From a virus, in the IMG/VR virus record IMGVR_UViG_3300034060_001466, positions 186,001-250,000 of that record: a DNA stretch of 64,000 nt; one strand, given 5' to 3'. Below, in pieces: positions 40,296 through 46,924 of the stretch. The position numbers and the translations under genes are program-made. How positions within the stretch are numbered: the stretch's first letter is position 1; every line of letters starts with the position of its first letter. The notes beneath the pieces are model-generated. The model was not told the DNA's origin. It searched no databases and was given only the letters and a program-made list of their open reading frames with translations.

Positions 40296-40315
40296 TAGTT
40301 GTTAAATTATAAGGT

Positions 40316-40618
40316 TTATATGTTTCCAAGCCCAAGTTCCCAAGTAATCGAGCGCCATTCAAAGTCAGCAATTACTTCGTCTGCTGTGATATCGTTGTCT
40401 GAACAAAGTTCCTTTACGTACTTGTACATTTCTTCGGGGGAATATTCTCTAGCAGATATTCGGCCTGAGTCTACCGCATAATCGTATTCGTCAAGGATCT
40501 CGTCCGAAACTTGTTGAGCAAATCGTCTAAGTTTAAGGTCGTCTGTGTCAAAGCCCAATGCAGATAATTCGTCTTCGTCTTCTCGGTTAATCTCTTCAAA
40601 TAGTTTAATGTGCTTCAT
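40316..40618 (-). CDS. Head-tagged acidic protein (GF-motif paralogue)
   Basis: 100 residues: MKHIKLFEEINREDEDELSA then LGFDTDDLKLRRFAQQ. Same arrangement as 37949 and 6383 (tag, acidic stretch, GF motif). Probably an internal head protein paralogue. Confidence 0.6.
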   Translation of the reverse strand: MKHIKLFEEINREDEDELSALGFDTDDLKLRRFAQQVSDEILDEYDYAVDSGRISAREYSPEEMYKYVKELCSDNDITADEVIADFEWRSITWELGLGNI

Positions 40619-40631
40619 TGCTCTAGTTATA

Positions 40632-41084
40632 TTAGCTTCTAGATGGAAATACTCCTTCTACGCAAATAATGTAGTTTATACCTAGGTAAGGTTGGCGATT
40701 ATTAATTGGTGCCCATTCTTCTGAAGCAGTTACGCTTGTTACAACACTAGGAACTCCATCTCTACCAGTTTCTTTGATATCGAAATTTTTAGTTAAGGTA
40801 TTAATGTTAACATGGTGTTGAGTTAGAACATTTGCTTCAGTTCCACCCTTTTCGCCAGTATTAACTGGAGTCAGCCCGTTACCTGAACCTGCACCAACTG
40901 CAACTCGACCTCTAAGGTCAGGCAAACAGAAGGTATTGACACCGTCTCCGCCGAAATTTGTTCCGATTACTGCATACAGAGCAGTGTAGTTTCTAATTGA
41001 TAACGCTCGACCATCGCAGTACATCCAGCCGATTGGCTCGTATCCGCCTGCAAATAATTTAATCATTGCTAAAAATTCATCCAT
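40632..41084 (-). CDS. Tail-collar domain protein
   Basis: 150 residues matching the phage tail collar (MdpB/TailC) domain: IKLFAGGYEPIGWMYCDGRA, NYTALYAVIGTNFGGDG, and the hallmark FCLPDLRGRVAVGAGSGNG. Ends INYIICVEG as in the family. Usually part of short tail fibres or receptor-binding tips. A late box AATAAATAA is at 41108-41117. Confidence 0.85.
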   Translation of the reverse strand: MDEFLAMIKLFAGGYEPIGWMYCDGRALSIRNYTALYAVIGTNFGGDGVNTFCLPDLRGRVAVGAGSGNGLTPVNTGEKGGTEANVLTQHHVNINTLTKNFDIKETGRDGVPSVVTSVTASEEWAPINNRQPYLGINYIICVEGVFPSRS

Positions 41085-41107
41085 TGTAATTTAGTATTTT
41101 TTTACAG

Positions 41108-41117
41108 GATTATTTAT
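41108..41117 (-). promoter_or_regulatory. Late promoter (AATAAATAA)
   Basis: About 25 bases before the tail-collar gene, after the stop of the upstream gene. Confidence 0.55.
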
Positions 41118-41126
41118 TAGCAAGAG

Positions 41127-41630
41127 TTACTGTTTTTCGATTGTCTTTTGAAGCTTGGTCTTTAGCTGCTTAAGTTTGATTAGGGTCTCTTTGCCATCCG
41201 GTACCTGGACTTGTATAGGTTCAGGCTCTACTGAATAGGCCATCCTTGGCTCGTTTGGGTCCTGTGCGATTTCTTCGTGCATGATTCGTCTTTCATGCAC
41301 CTTTTTAGAATTGATATTACGCTGAGTCTCATCAATCATTTGGTTAACGATACTCATGATCTCTTGCTGCTTTTGAATCAGGTTGGCCGTACACTCGGTC
41401 TGGCCGGAAATTAGATTTGAGTTGAGCTGCTCGACCTGTGAGGTAAGAGCAATGATTTGTTTCTCCTGACTTGCGATTCTAATATTAAGTTCATCGCACG
41501 TGTTCGTGTGGCGGTCAATAGTGGAAGGTCCAAGCGTCACGATCACAATCGTAAACACCAGGATAAGTAGGGCAGTTATACGCTGCGCTGGAGTAAAGCT
41601 CTTTAATATTTCGGCAATGTACTTAAACAT
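41127..41630 (-). CDS. Single-span membrane protein with coiled coil (spanin-like)
   Basis: 167 residues: one span at about 17-37 (ITALLILVFTIVIVTLG), then a long coiled coil (IRIASQEKQIIALTSQVEQL) and a Pro/Glu segment. N-in, C-out as in an i-spanin, or a tail-associated membrane anchor. It has its own late box (TATAAATAATTCC at 41632-41641). Confidence 0.55.
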   Translation of the reverse strand: MFKYIAEILKSFTPAQRITALLILVFTIVIVTLGPSTIDRHTNTCDELNIRIASQEKQIIALTSQVEQLNSNLISGQTECTANLIQKQQEIMSIVNQMIDETQRNINSKKVHERRIMHEEIAQDPNEPRMAYSVEPEPIQVQVPDGKETLIKLKQLKTKLQKTIEKQ

Positions 41631-41631
41631 G

Positions 41632-41641
41632 GAATTATTTA
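41632..41641 (-). promoter_or_regulatory. Late promoter (TATAAATAA)
   Basis: The best match in the window to the T4 late consensus TATAAATA; two bases before the ATG of the spanin-like gene. Confidence 0.65.
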
Positions 41642-41658
41642 TACAAGAGCTGGGCCTG

Positions 41659-41823
41659 CTACTTTCGCTTCTTAAAAATGTTGTGTTGATAGCTCAGGTC
41701 CCAGATAAATCGGGTTCTACAGGTCCATACCCACAACTTGACTCTCCACCAACGTTTGAGCTTGACTGGCCATGGATCGTTCTCCATTTCCTTAAGCAGT
41801 CTCTCTACTACTTTACTTCTCAT
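41659..41823 (-). CDS. Small basic Trp-rich protein
   Basis: 54 residues: MRSKVVERLLKEMENDPWPV then LKRWWRVKLWVW and a basic end. Its start overlaps the upstream stop by 11 bases. Strongly basic and aromatic; perhaps an RNA- or membrane-binding peptide. The overlapping plus-strand frame has no leader and is rejected. Confidence 0.55.
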   Translation of the reverse strand: MRSKVVERLLKEMENDPWPVKLKRWWRVKLWVWTCRTRFIWDLSYQHNIFKKRK

Positions 41824-42268
41824 CTGACTCAGGTTTAGTAGTTATGTCAAAGGTTGCATAGATCTTTCGTGCCGCAATCTCGTGCCAGTCAGGAATGTTG
41901 CGTTCGTGTTTCTTCTGTTCCTCCTTGATTCGTTGAGTAATTGCCTTTATGATCTGTTCTTTATCAGCAGACTCTTCCGATCCCGGCCAGTCCGTGTACT
42001 TAAGACCCCATTGTAAATTGACCCACATCATTTCCTTCTCGGCCTGAGGCTTGCGCATTTTCAGGTGCTTACGCAGGTAGGCGACGCCCCATGCCTTCCA
42101 TTCCTCTGCCTGTGCAAAGGTCATGGTCCATTCCTGGTACCAGGCATCCTTGCGGTCCTTGATCTCGTCATAGGTTACTGAATGACCGGCAATGGTAAAC
42201 ATCTGGTTAATTAAGTCAGCCACAGCATGCTGCAGCTTCTGTTCTCGGGTTAATCTTTTCTGTGTCAT
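41813..42268 (-). CDS. Unknown 151-residue protein
   Basis: Helical and charged, with many Trp and Lys (TFAQAEEWKAWGVAYLRKHL). Residues 1-30 (MTQKRLTREQKLQHAVADLI) are basic. It lies in a run of densely overlapping genes (41659-42459), a layout of early or middle accessory genes. Not recognised. Confidence 0.6.
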   Translation of the reverse strand: MTQKRLTREQKLQHAVADLINQMFTIAGHSVTYDEIKDRKDAWYQEWTMTFAQAEEWKAWGVAYLRKHLKMRKPQAEKEMMWVNLQWGLKYTDWPGSEESADKEQIIKAITQRIKEEQKKHERNIPDWHEIAARKIYATFDITTKPESDEK

Positions 42269-42459
42269 AATTTTACTTCGTGTGACCTGCTTTTTTTATT
42301 ATAAAATACGTTTGCTGTGTCTATAATTTTTACTGCGCTAACTAGAATTTTACACGGTTCGTCTAGGTACCAAATGTAGTTAGGATCCGTTTCTGAAATC
42401 ATACCCACTTCGCAGTATTTAGGGTTGATTCCTTTTGGTTGAAAATATATCGGTGTCAT
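42265..42459 (-). CDS. Small unknown protein
   Basis: 64 residues, beta-rich (MTPIYFQPKGINPKYCEVGM). Overlaps the next gene by four bases (ATGA). Function unknown. Confidence 0.5.
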   Translation of the reverse strand: MTPIYFQPKGINPKYCEVGMISETDPNYIWYLDEPCKILVSAVKIIDTANVFYNKKSRSHEVKL

Positions 42460-42500
42460 AATTTATTGGGTTCTTTGGGGTCCTCTTCCTCCGGGCTCTA

Positions 42501-42851
42501 TCATTTCCAAAATAATTGTATTAATAGGATTGTCATTGCGAGAGTCAGGCAGACCCAGGTCTTTGGGGTTACTGGCTCGCTAAAGATGGCCCAACTTAAC
42601 CACGTAAACACAATAGCTCCTATCGAGAAGCCTATTAGTCTGGACGGCCACAACTGCCCGTTGAATGCGATCACCATGTTCTTTACTGAGTACATGAACA
42701 GCATCGAGACCGGAATCCCCATGAGGACCGTTAACCAGTAATGATTCTTGAACCACTCAAACTTCAGCGAGCCTTGCAACTGAAAGAAGGTTAGGGACTG
42801 GGCAAGGAATCCAAATATGATGCCAGTAAGTAGTGCGCTAATATTTACCAT
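42501..42851 (-). CDS. Four-span membrane protein
   Basis: 116 residues with four hydrophobic segments (LLTGIIFGFLAQSLTFF; TVLMGIPVSMLFMY; IGFSIGAIVFTWLSWAIF; TLAMTILLIQLFW). Looks like a small transporter-like or DMT-type half-unit protein seen in phages. No firm family. Confidence 0.6.
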   Translation of the reverse strand: MVNISALLTGIIFGFLAQSLTFFQLQGSLKFEWFKNHYWLTVLMGIPVSMLFMYSVKNMVIAFNGQLWPSRLIGFSIGAIVFTWLSWAIFSEPVTPKTWVCLTLAMTILLIQLFWK

Positions 42852-42865
42852 AGTTTATTCTTTTA

Positions 42866-43069
42866 TTAATTATAGAGCCAGTAATTTGCCTGATAGCCAA
42901 GGCACAGTAGAAATAGGATCACGTCAATCCACTGAAAGACTGGAGGTAGCTTACGCCAGTACAGGGTATCGAGCAGTCCGCCAAGAGTAGTATCAAATAG
43001 CTTGGTACGGGTCAAGAGACTCAAGACTCCAAATACAAAGGTTGCTGAGAATAGGATTTGTTCTAACAT
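42866..43069 (-). CDS. Two-span small membrane protein
   Basis: 67 residues: span at about 4-20 (QILFSATFVFGVLSLL) and span at about 48-64 (IDVILFLLCLGYQANYW). Same group of membrane genes. Unknown. Confidence 0.55.
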   Translation of the reverse strand: MLEQILFSATFVFGVLSLLTRTKLFDTTLGGLLDTLYWRKLPPVFQWIDVILFLLCLGYQANYWLYN

Positions 43070-43079
43070 GGTTTAAAGT

Positions 43080-43340
43080 TTATTCTTTTATTAATTCAAA
43101 AGCGTGCCACACGAAATACTCGTCAAAGTAGGTCGTGATGTAGCGCATGGTGTCTTCAACATCCCAGCCGGTACCAACAATAAGGATATGGCGATCTTCC
43201 AATTCAGCACAGGCTGGATCGACCAGAGCCCAAAGGTTTAGGGTACCCCTCTGTAATTTTAGGGTTAGGAGCTTTGCACCTTTAGGTAATCTTACGGTAC
43301 AGTCCATTGAAGGTACCTCGTATTTATAGACAGTTTTCAT
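43080..43340 (-). CDS. DUF7352-like small protein
   Basis: 86 residues: VYKYEVPSMDCTVRLPKGAK, TLNLWALVDPACAELEDRHI and VGTGWDVED. This fits DUF7352, a family of phage proteins of unknown role. Its exported relative appears at 8225-8488. Read from an AGTATAAT box at about 43379-43390. Confidence 0.6.
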   Translation of the reverse strand: MKTVYKYEVPSMDCTVRLPKGAKLLTLKLQRGTLNLWALVDPACAELEDRHILIVGTGWDVEDTMRYITTYFDEYFVWHAFELIKE

Positions 43341-43378
43341 TGTTCCTGTTTTTAAAAGTTATATTTTTATGATGCACA

Positions 43379-43391
43379 ATTATTATACTTT
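43379..43391 (-). promoter_or_regulatory. AGTATAAT promoter
   Basis: Minus strand AAAAGTATAATAATTG with a leader of about 40 bases before the 43340 start. Confidence 0.5.
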
Positions 43392-43474
43392 TATGTTTTT
43401 CTATTATACCTAAAAAAGACTTGTAAAACCCGGCCTTTGCAGGGTAGGGAAACTCCGTCTACCTGTTTTTTGCG

Positions 43475-43600
43475 TAGTCAGGACAGGATTCGAACCTGTA
43501 TGATAACTTATGAGCAGTCTTAACGGGTCTTTCGAGGTTACTCACGTTATCCTTACTATTAACCTTTATTCATGCGTCTAACCAATTCCGCCACCTGACT
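43475..43600 (-). ncRNA. tRNA-Leu-like RNA with expanded variable region (c)
   Basis: Acceptor AGTCAGG/CCTGACT, a normal leucine-type D arm (GCGGAATTGGTTAGACGC) and T arm ACAGG-TTCGAAT-CCTGT. The region between is about 38 bases longer than in tRNA-Leu and folds into a long arm (GATAAC/GTTATC, GTGAG/CTCAT, TAAC/GTTA). The expected anticodon arm (ATGAATAAAGGTTAATAG region) has no 5-bp stem. Either a tRNA-Leu with an insertion or a tRNA-like mimic. Confidence 0.5.
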
Positions 43601-43604
43601 AAAT

Positions 43605-43669
43605 GAATGAGGTGCATTAACCTATTGTGAATCCATAATGGAGTGCATCGGTAAATTGTGAACTCATTC
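43605..43669 (-). ncRNA. Structured spacer between two tRNA-like RNAs
   Basis: Closed by GAATGAG (43605-43611) and CTCATTC (43663-43669), with an inner TCCAT-T-ATGGA hairpin. Same design as the spacers in the main tRNA array. Confidence 0.45.
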
Positions 43670-43674
43670 TTTTG

Positions 43675-43765
43675 TAGTCAGGACAGGATTCGAACCTGTA
43701 AGTTTCCGATCGCAACGATACCATATCCTATTTTTGGAGTCGAACCAACTTTAAGCCACCTGACT
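43675..43765 (-). ncRNA. tRNA-like RNA without a readable anticodon arm (d)
   Basis: Same acceptor AGTCAGG/CCTGACT and T arm as (b) and (c). The 5' part has GTTGGTTCGACTCC, which recalls the D-loop of tmRNA (TGG-TTCGAC) as well as a leucine D loop. The interior has TCC/GGA and ATCG/CGAT stems but no anticodon loop with U33. A GGGTATAATAG promoter lies a few bases upstream. Confidence 0.5.
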
Positions 43766-43767
43766 AT

Positions 43768-43781
43768 AGAGTCTATTATAC
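43768..43781 (-). promoter_or_regulatory. GGTATAAT promoter for tRNA-like RNAs
   Basis: Minus strand TTGGGTATAATAGAC, ending less than ten bases before the 5' end of tRNA-like RNA (d). Confidence 0.55.
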
Positions 43782-43803
43782 CCAATGGGTCCAGGCCCGG
43801 GCC

Positions 43804-43992
43804 ATGGGTACGTTTGCGTCCCAAAGCTTAGAGGCGCGCCCTACTACTCTAAGAAATTATACTACTCTAAGAAGAAACTCTATAGGCAAGACTCTGTCTA
43901 CTTATATACATAAAAAGAAAAATAACGGGTATACCAGACCCTATACCCAACCCTATTCAGAACCCTATCCTATAGACCCAGACCTAGACTAG
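43804..43992 (+). CDS. Possible small Pro/Tyr-rich protein
   Basis: 62 residues: a basic first half (RNYTTLRRNSIGKTLSTYIH) and a repeated Tyr-Pro tail (YTRPYTQPYSEPYPIDPDLD). It sits in a GC-rich stretch with no clear promoter on the plus strand. The repetitive tail may come from repetitive DNA rather than from coding; low confidence. Confidence 0.25.
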   Translation: MGTFASQSLEARPTTLRNYTTLRRNSIGKTLSTYIHKKKNNGYTRPYTQPYSEPYPIDPDLD

Positions 43993-44269
43993 CCAAGACC
44001 AAGGTACCGGACTCTTACCTAGGCCAGGACCCGGACCCCAGCCTGCCCAGCCAACCACCGGCCTACTCGGGACTAGGGAGTACAGGCAGCTGGCAGCGCC
44101 CAAAGGATACAGACTGTGCATTTATGGGGACTAGGGAGTAACCCCTGCCTCGGCTCCGCGGCCCGACCGGAAGCCCCAGAGTCTAGAGGGGCCCGAGTAG
44201 GCGGGGTCTAGCCGGAAACCGCGGGAACCCGGGCCCGTGGACTTCTCGACCAGCAGCTGGGTACCCGGA
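43993..44269 (+). other. GC-rich intergenic stretch with CTAG/CCGG words
   Basis: 277 bases without a gene. Far richer in GC than the neighbours, with many CTAG, CCGG, GGCC and GGGCCC words and two copies of the 10-mer ACTAGGGAGT (44072, 44130). It may hold regulatory or recombination sites for the recombinase that follows. Confidence 0.5.
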
Positions 44270-44279
44270 TAAATAACCC
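44270..44279 (+). promoter_or_regulatory. Late promoter (GATAAATAAC)
   Basis: Stands directly before the recombinase ATG, embedded in GC-rich sequence, so the late box has been kept or acquired there. Confidence 0.6.
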
Positions 44280-44280
44280 C

Positions 44281-44919
44281 ATGGAACAGGAACAAACACA
44301 AGAACTAAGACCCTTCCCTAGCGGGGAACTCATGTACAAGAAGCAGGCCGCGGAATTCCTAGGGGTTTCGTTGAAGACTCTAGAAGGTTACGTAGCCCAG
44401 GGCCGGGTGGATAAGTGGAAGAACTCTATAAACGGGCGGACCTACTACGACAAGCAGCAGCTACTCTACCTACTAGGGAGTAGACTACCTCAAACTCGAG
44501 AGGTGATAGTATACTGCCGGGCGGCTGGAATCCCGGACCAGGGCAAGGCCGGTGTCTCTAGCCAGAAGCGGCTGCAGGCTCAGCAGGACAGGGTCCTAGA
44601 GTACTGTACCCGGGCCGGGATCAGGGTAGACCAGGTTATAGGGGATATCGGTAAGGCCGGTAGCCTAGAAGGTAGGGGCGGATTCGACAAGATTATGGAG
44701 TCTGTCCTGCGCAAGCGGGTCTCGATGGTTGTTATGGAAACCCCGGACCGGATGGCTCGTTTTGCTGGTGCAGATCTATTCGAGAGATTCCTAACCTGGC
44801 ACGGTGTTGAATTACATGTTATACAAAAAACCCTGCACAGACAAGAGTACAGGGACGAGATTAAAGACGACCTTACTAACCTTATACTTGAGGCCAGGAA
44901 TCTGATGGGGGAATTGTAA
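44281..44919 (+). CDS. IS607-like serine recombinase with altered catalytic region
   Basis: 212 residues. N-terminal MerR-type helix-turn-helix (LMYKKQAAEFLGVSLKTLEG, then GRTYYDKQQLLYLL), then a small resolvase domain: VIVYCR, DRVLEYCTRAGIRV, VIGDIGKAGSLEGRGGFDKI and the DRMARF motif. In IS607 enzymes the segment after YxR reads VS with the catalytic Ser; here YCRAAGIPDQGKAGVSSQ has either lost that Ser or has an 11-residue insertion before VSS. No TnpB follows. It may be a domesticated DNA-binding protein. Codon use is GC-rich compared with other genes. Confidence 0.75.
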   Translation: MEQEQTQELRPFPSGELMYKKQAAEFLGVSLKTLEGYVAQGRVDKWKNSINGRTYYDKQQLLYLLGSRLPQTREVIVYCRAAGIPDQGKAGVSSQKRLQAQQDRVLEYCTRAGIRVDQVIGDIGKAGSLEGRGGFDKIMESVLRKRVSMVVMETPDRMARFAGADLFERFLTWHGVELHVIQKTLHRQEYRDEIKDDLTNLILEARNLMGEL

Positions 44920-45391
44920 TCCGGACCTCTTCGCCTACAGTAGAGAGACTGAAGCCTGATGGGCTAAGGTTACCATAGTACTCCAGGTAGTATTGCGTCC
45001 GTGGACTACTCATTTCATCCTGAGTCTCCACCACTGGTTCGCTATAGATTGCTTCATCCCTTCTGCCCCATTCACGTAGTAGGACTGCAGCTTTAGAATT
45101 AGCTTCATTCTCCAGGTCTGACCCATCCGAACCATCCATCTGCTGGCCCAACTCGCGCTGGCGCCAATGTACCAATTCATGGGCTAGGGTCCGGTACCAG
45201 TCAGCTGCTACCCGGAGTCCGCGTAGTACCCAGATCTGGTTATCCACTGGTGTATAGTAACCCATAGCTCGGACCTGCTTGGCCTTGTTATGGTCGTCGC
45301 CTATGCTGATATTGGGGCTGGTCTCGATCTCCAGTTCTTCTATACAGAATCTGATAAAATCAAGATCCTCTGCTGCTAATTCCTTTTTCAT
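44882..45391 (-). CDS. HExxH zinc metallopeptidase-like protein
   Basis: 169 residues. TLAHELVHWRQRELGQQ gives HELVH, and the later DLENEANSKAA supplies a Glu two turns away, a gluzincin-like set. No signal peptide. It is convergent with and overlaps the recombinase 3' end by 38 bases. A late box (AATAAATAACC, about 45383-45392) precedes it. GC-rich codon use like its neighbour. Confidence 0.65.
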   Translation of the reverse strand: MKKELAAEDLDFIRFCIEELEIETSPNISIGDDHNKAKQVRAMGYYTPVDNQIWVLRGLRVAADWYRTLAHELVHWRQRELGQQMDGSDGSDLENEANSKAAVLLREWGRRDEAIYSEPVVETQDEMSSPRTQYYLEYYGNLSPSGFSLSTVGEEVRITIPPSDSWPQV

Positions 45392-45393
45392 AA
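45383..45393 (-). promoter_or_regulatory. Late promoter (AATAAATAAC)
   Basis: Minus strand GGAAATAAATAACC directly before the metallopeptidase start. Confidence 0.55.
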
Positions 45394-45520
45394 GGTTATT
45401 TATTTCCGGCGGTTGAAGGTTACTGTGCGCGAAAACCCCTCGAGCTGGGGTAGGGTCCAGAACCCATGCCGGGACTGCACGGATTTTGGGATTAAATAAT
45501 AAGAAAATATAATATCACTG

Positions 45521-45664
45521 ATGGCTAAAGCAAAAGCGGGAGCTACCGGTTCTGTACACAGACCGAGCTCTAAACGTAAACGTCCGGGCGTGCATGCAAA
45601 GAGCAAGAGCTCTCGCAGCAAGGCGGCTAAGAACTACCTTAAGAGATCAGTTGGTCAGGGGTAA
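45521..45664 (+). CDS. Small, very basic Ser/Lys/Arg-rich protein
   Basis: 47 residues: MAKAKAGATGSVHRPSSKRK, RPGVHAKSKSSRSKAAKNYL and a KRSVGQG end. Highly basic with no acidic residue. Resembles short basic Bacteroidetes proteins with an SKRKRPGVHAK-type core, possibly ribosome- or nucleic-acid-associated. It lies on the plus strand with a bidirectional terminator after it; the minus-strand frame across it has no comparable features. Confidence 0.6.
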   Translation: MAKAKAGATGSVHRPSSKRKRPGVHAKSKSSRSKAAKNYLKRSVGQG

Positions 45665-45693
45665 TGGGACTAGGGAGTGATCCCTATTCACAC

Positions 45694-45724
45694 AAAAAAG
45701 GGGTCCCTTCTGAGGACCCCTTTT
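45694..45724. terminator. Bidirectional terminator
   Basis: AAAAGGGGTCC/GGACCCCTTTT stem with loop CTTCTGA. The same loop and layout recur at 59346-59374. Confidence 0.85.
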
Positions 45725-45750
45725 AGGGTAGTCATAGTTGTATTTAGTGT

Positions 45751-46869
45751 TTAGATTTGAGCTAATCCTGCGTGCTCAAGGTCCCATGTTTTAGTGAAGA
45801 GGCTTCCACCCGCTACCTTGAAGTTTTTATTGTTCTTCAGGTCGAAGATTGTATCGTGACTTCCAATCCATGTCAACTCGTTAACAACGTCCCAGATAGT
45901 TGCATCAGTCTTGATGAACTTCTTTTGAGCATCGGTCAACTGCATAGAGTTAAAGCCTGCACGGAAGATTCGTTTGGTTGCCGCATCGTACTCTGGAAAG
46001 AATTGTTCCTCAGCTCCACGTACTAATTTAGCGTGCATATCGAAATTTTTATTATCGATAGCTCCAGTTACCGAGTGTAGAGCTCGCTCAACTTCGGCGT
46101 AGCTTGCTTTGGTTACCATTGCTCGCTCCAATCTGTCTTGGAAAGTTTTAGGTACGAACCCGGTCTTGGCCCAACCATTCATTTGGTCTAGCAACTTGCG
46201 GAAAGCATCGTCGCCGTTTCCAAACTCGAACGCAGTGTTTAGGTTTCTAGCGACTGCACCGTTTGCGCATGACAGACGGTAGAAGAAATCGTCCACTCGA
46301 CTTGCGGTTCCGGTATTTACCAAGGATACTCCGAATCTGAAGACCTCGTCCTTACCGATTCTCTCGTAGCCAACTTGGCTGCCGTGGATAAGGTTTATAC
46401 TTACTCCGCCTGGCCCGTTGTTGTCGATTGACTCGATATGCATGTCCGGGATTTCATTCATCATGGTCTCGGCTGTCGCGAATAGAGTCTCATTAGACAA
46501 TCTATTGTACTTATCAGCTCGGACAATATTGGTTACCTGATGGCTTCCAGCGTCTCCGATAAGAAGGAACTCTTTTGCTCCGTCTCTGGTTTCTGAATAA
46601 GACTTTATAGTCTGCAACAACTTGGTCTCAATATCCTTGTCCTCGTTCTTGTTCATCTTATTGATTAGGCCGGCGTTAAGGTTAACCATTTGACCTAGTC
46701 TATTAAAGAACTTGTTGGACACAGGGACACGTGAACCCTCTATCTCGATAGAGTTGTGTTTGATTGAATTGTCGTTAAGGACAATATCAGATAATTTTAC
46801 GCGTTTCACTAGTGGATTGTTTCCTGCTAGGTCCGCTTTGGCTTGATCGAATTGCGATTGACTTATCAT
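45751..46869 (-). CDS. DUF932-like protein
   Basis: 372 residues. The central block (RFGVSLVNTGTASRVDDFFY with RLSCANGAV) fits the DUF932/phage-plasmid-like family, found in many phages and mobile elements. No catalytic motif is known for it. It is read from an AGTATAA box at about 46893-46903. It may act early in takeover, judging by position. Confidence 0.65.
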   Translation of the reverse strand: MISQSQFDQAKADLAGNNPLVKRVKLSDIVLNDNSIKHNSIEIEGSRVPVSNKFFNRLGQMVNLNAGLINKMNKNEDKDIETKLLQTIKSYSETRDGAKEFLLIGDAGSHQVTNIVRADKYNRLSNETLFATAETMMNEIPDMHIESIDNNGPGGVSINLIHGSQVGYERIGKDEVFRFGVSLVNTGTASRVDDFFYRLSCANGAVARNLNTAFEFGNGDDAFRKLLDQMNGWAKTGFVPKTFQDRLERAMVTKASYAEVERALHSVTGAIDNKNFDMHAKLVRGAEEQFFPEYDAATKRIFRAGFNSMQLTDAQKKFIKTDATIWDVVNELTWIGSHDTIFDLKNNKNFKVAGGSLFTKTWDLEHAGLAQI

Positions 46870-46892
46870 TTTCTATTTGTTTTTTATAAGAT

Positions 46893-46905
46893 TAATATAC
46901 TAAAT
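46893..46905 (-). promoter_or_regulatory. AGTATATT promoter
   Basis: Minus strand TTTAGTATATTAATC before the DUF932-like gene. Confidence 0.45.
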
Positions 46906-46924
46906 TTTCTTCAACAGTTTCCGA

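Noticed and set aside
45400-45621. Minus-strand 73-codon frame opposite the basic 47-residue protein
   Set aside because: No leader or domain; the plus frame has coherent basic composition and a terminator.
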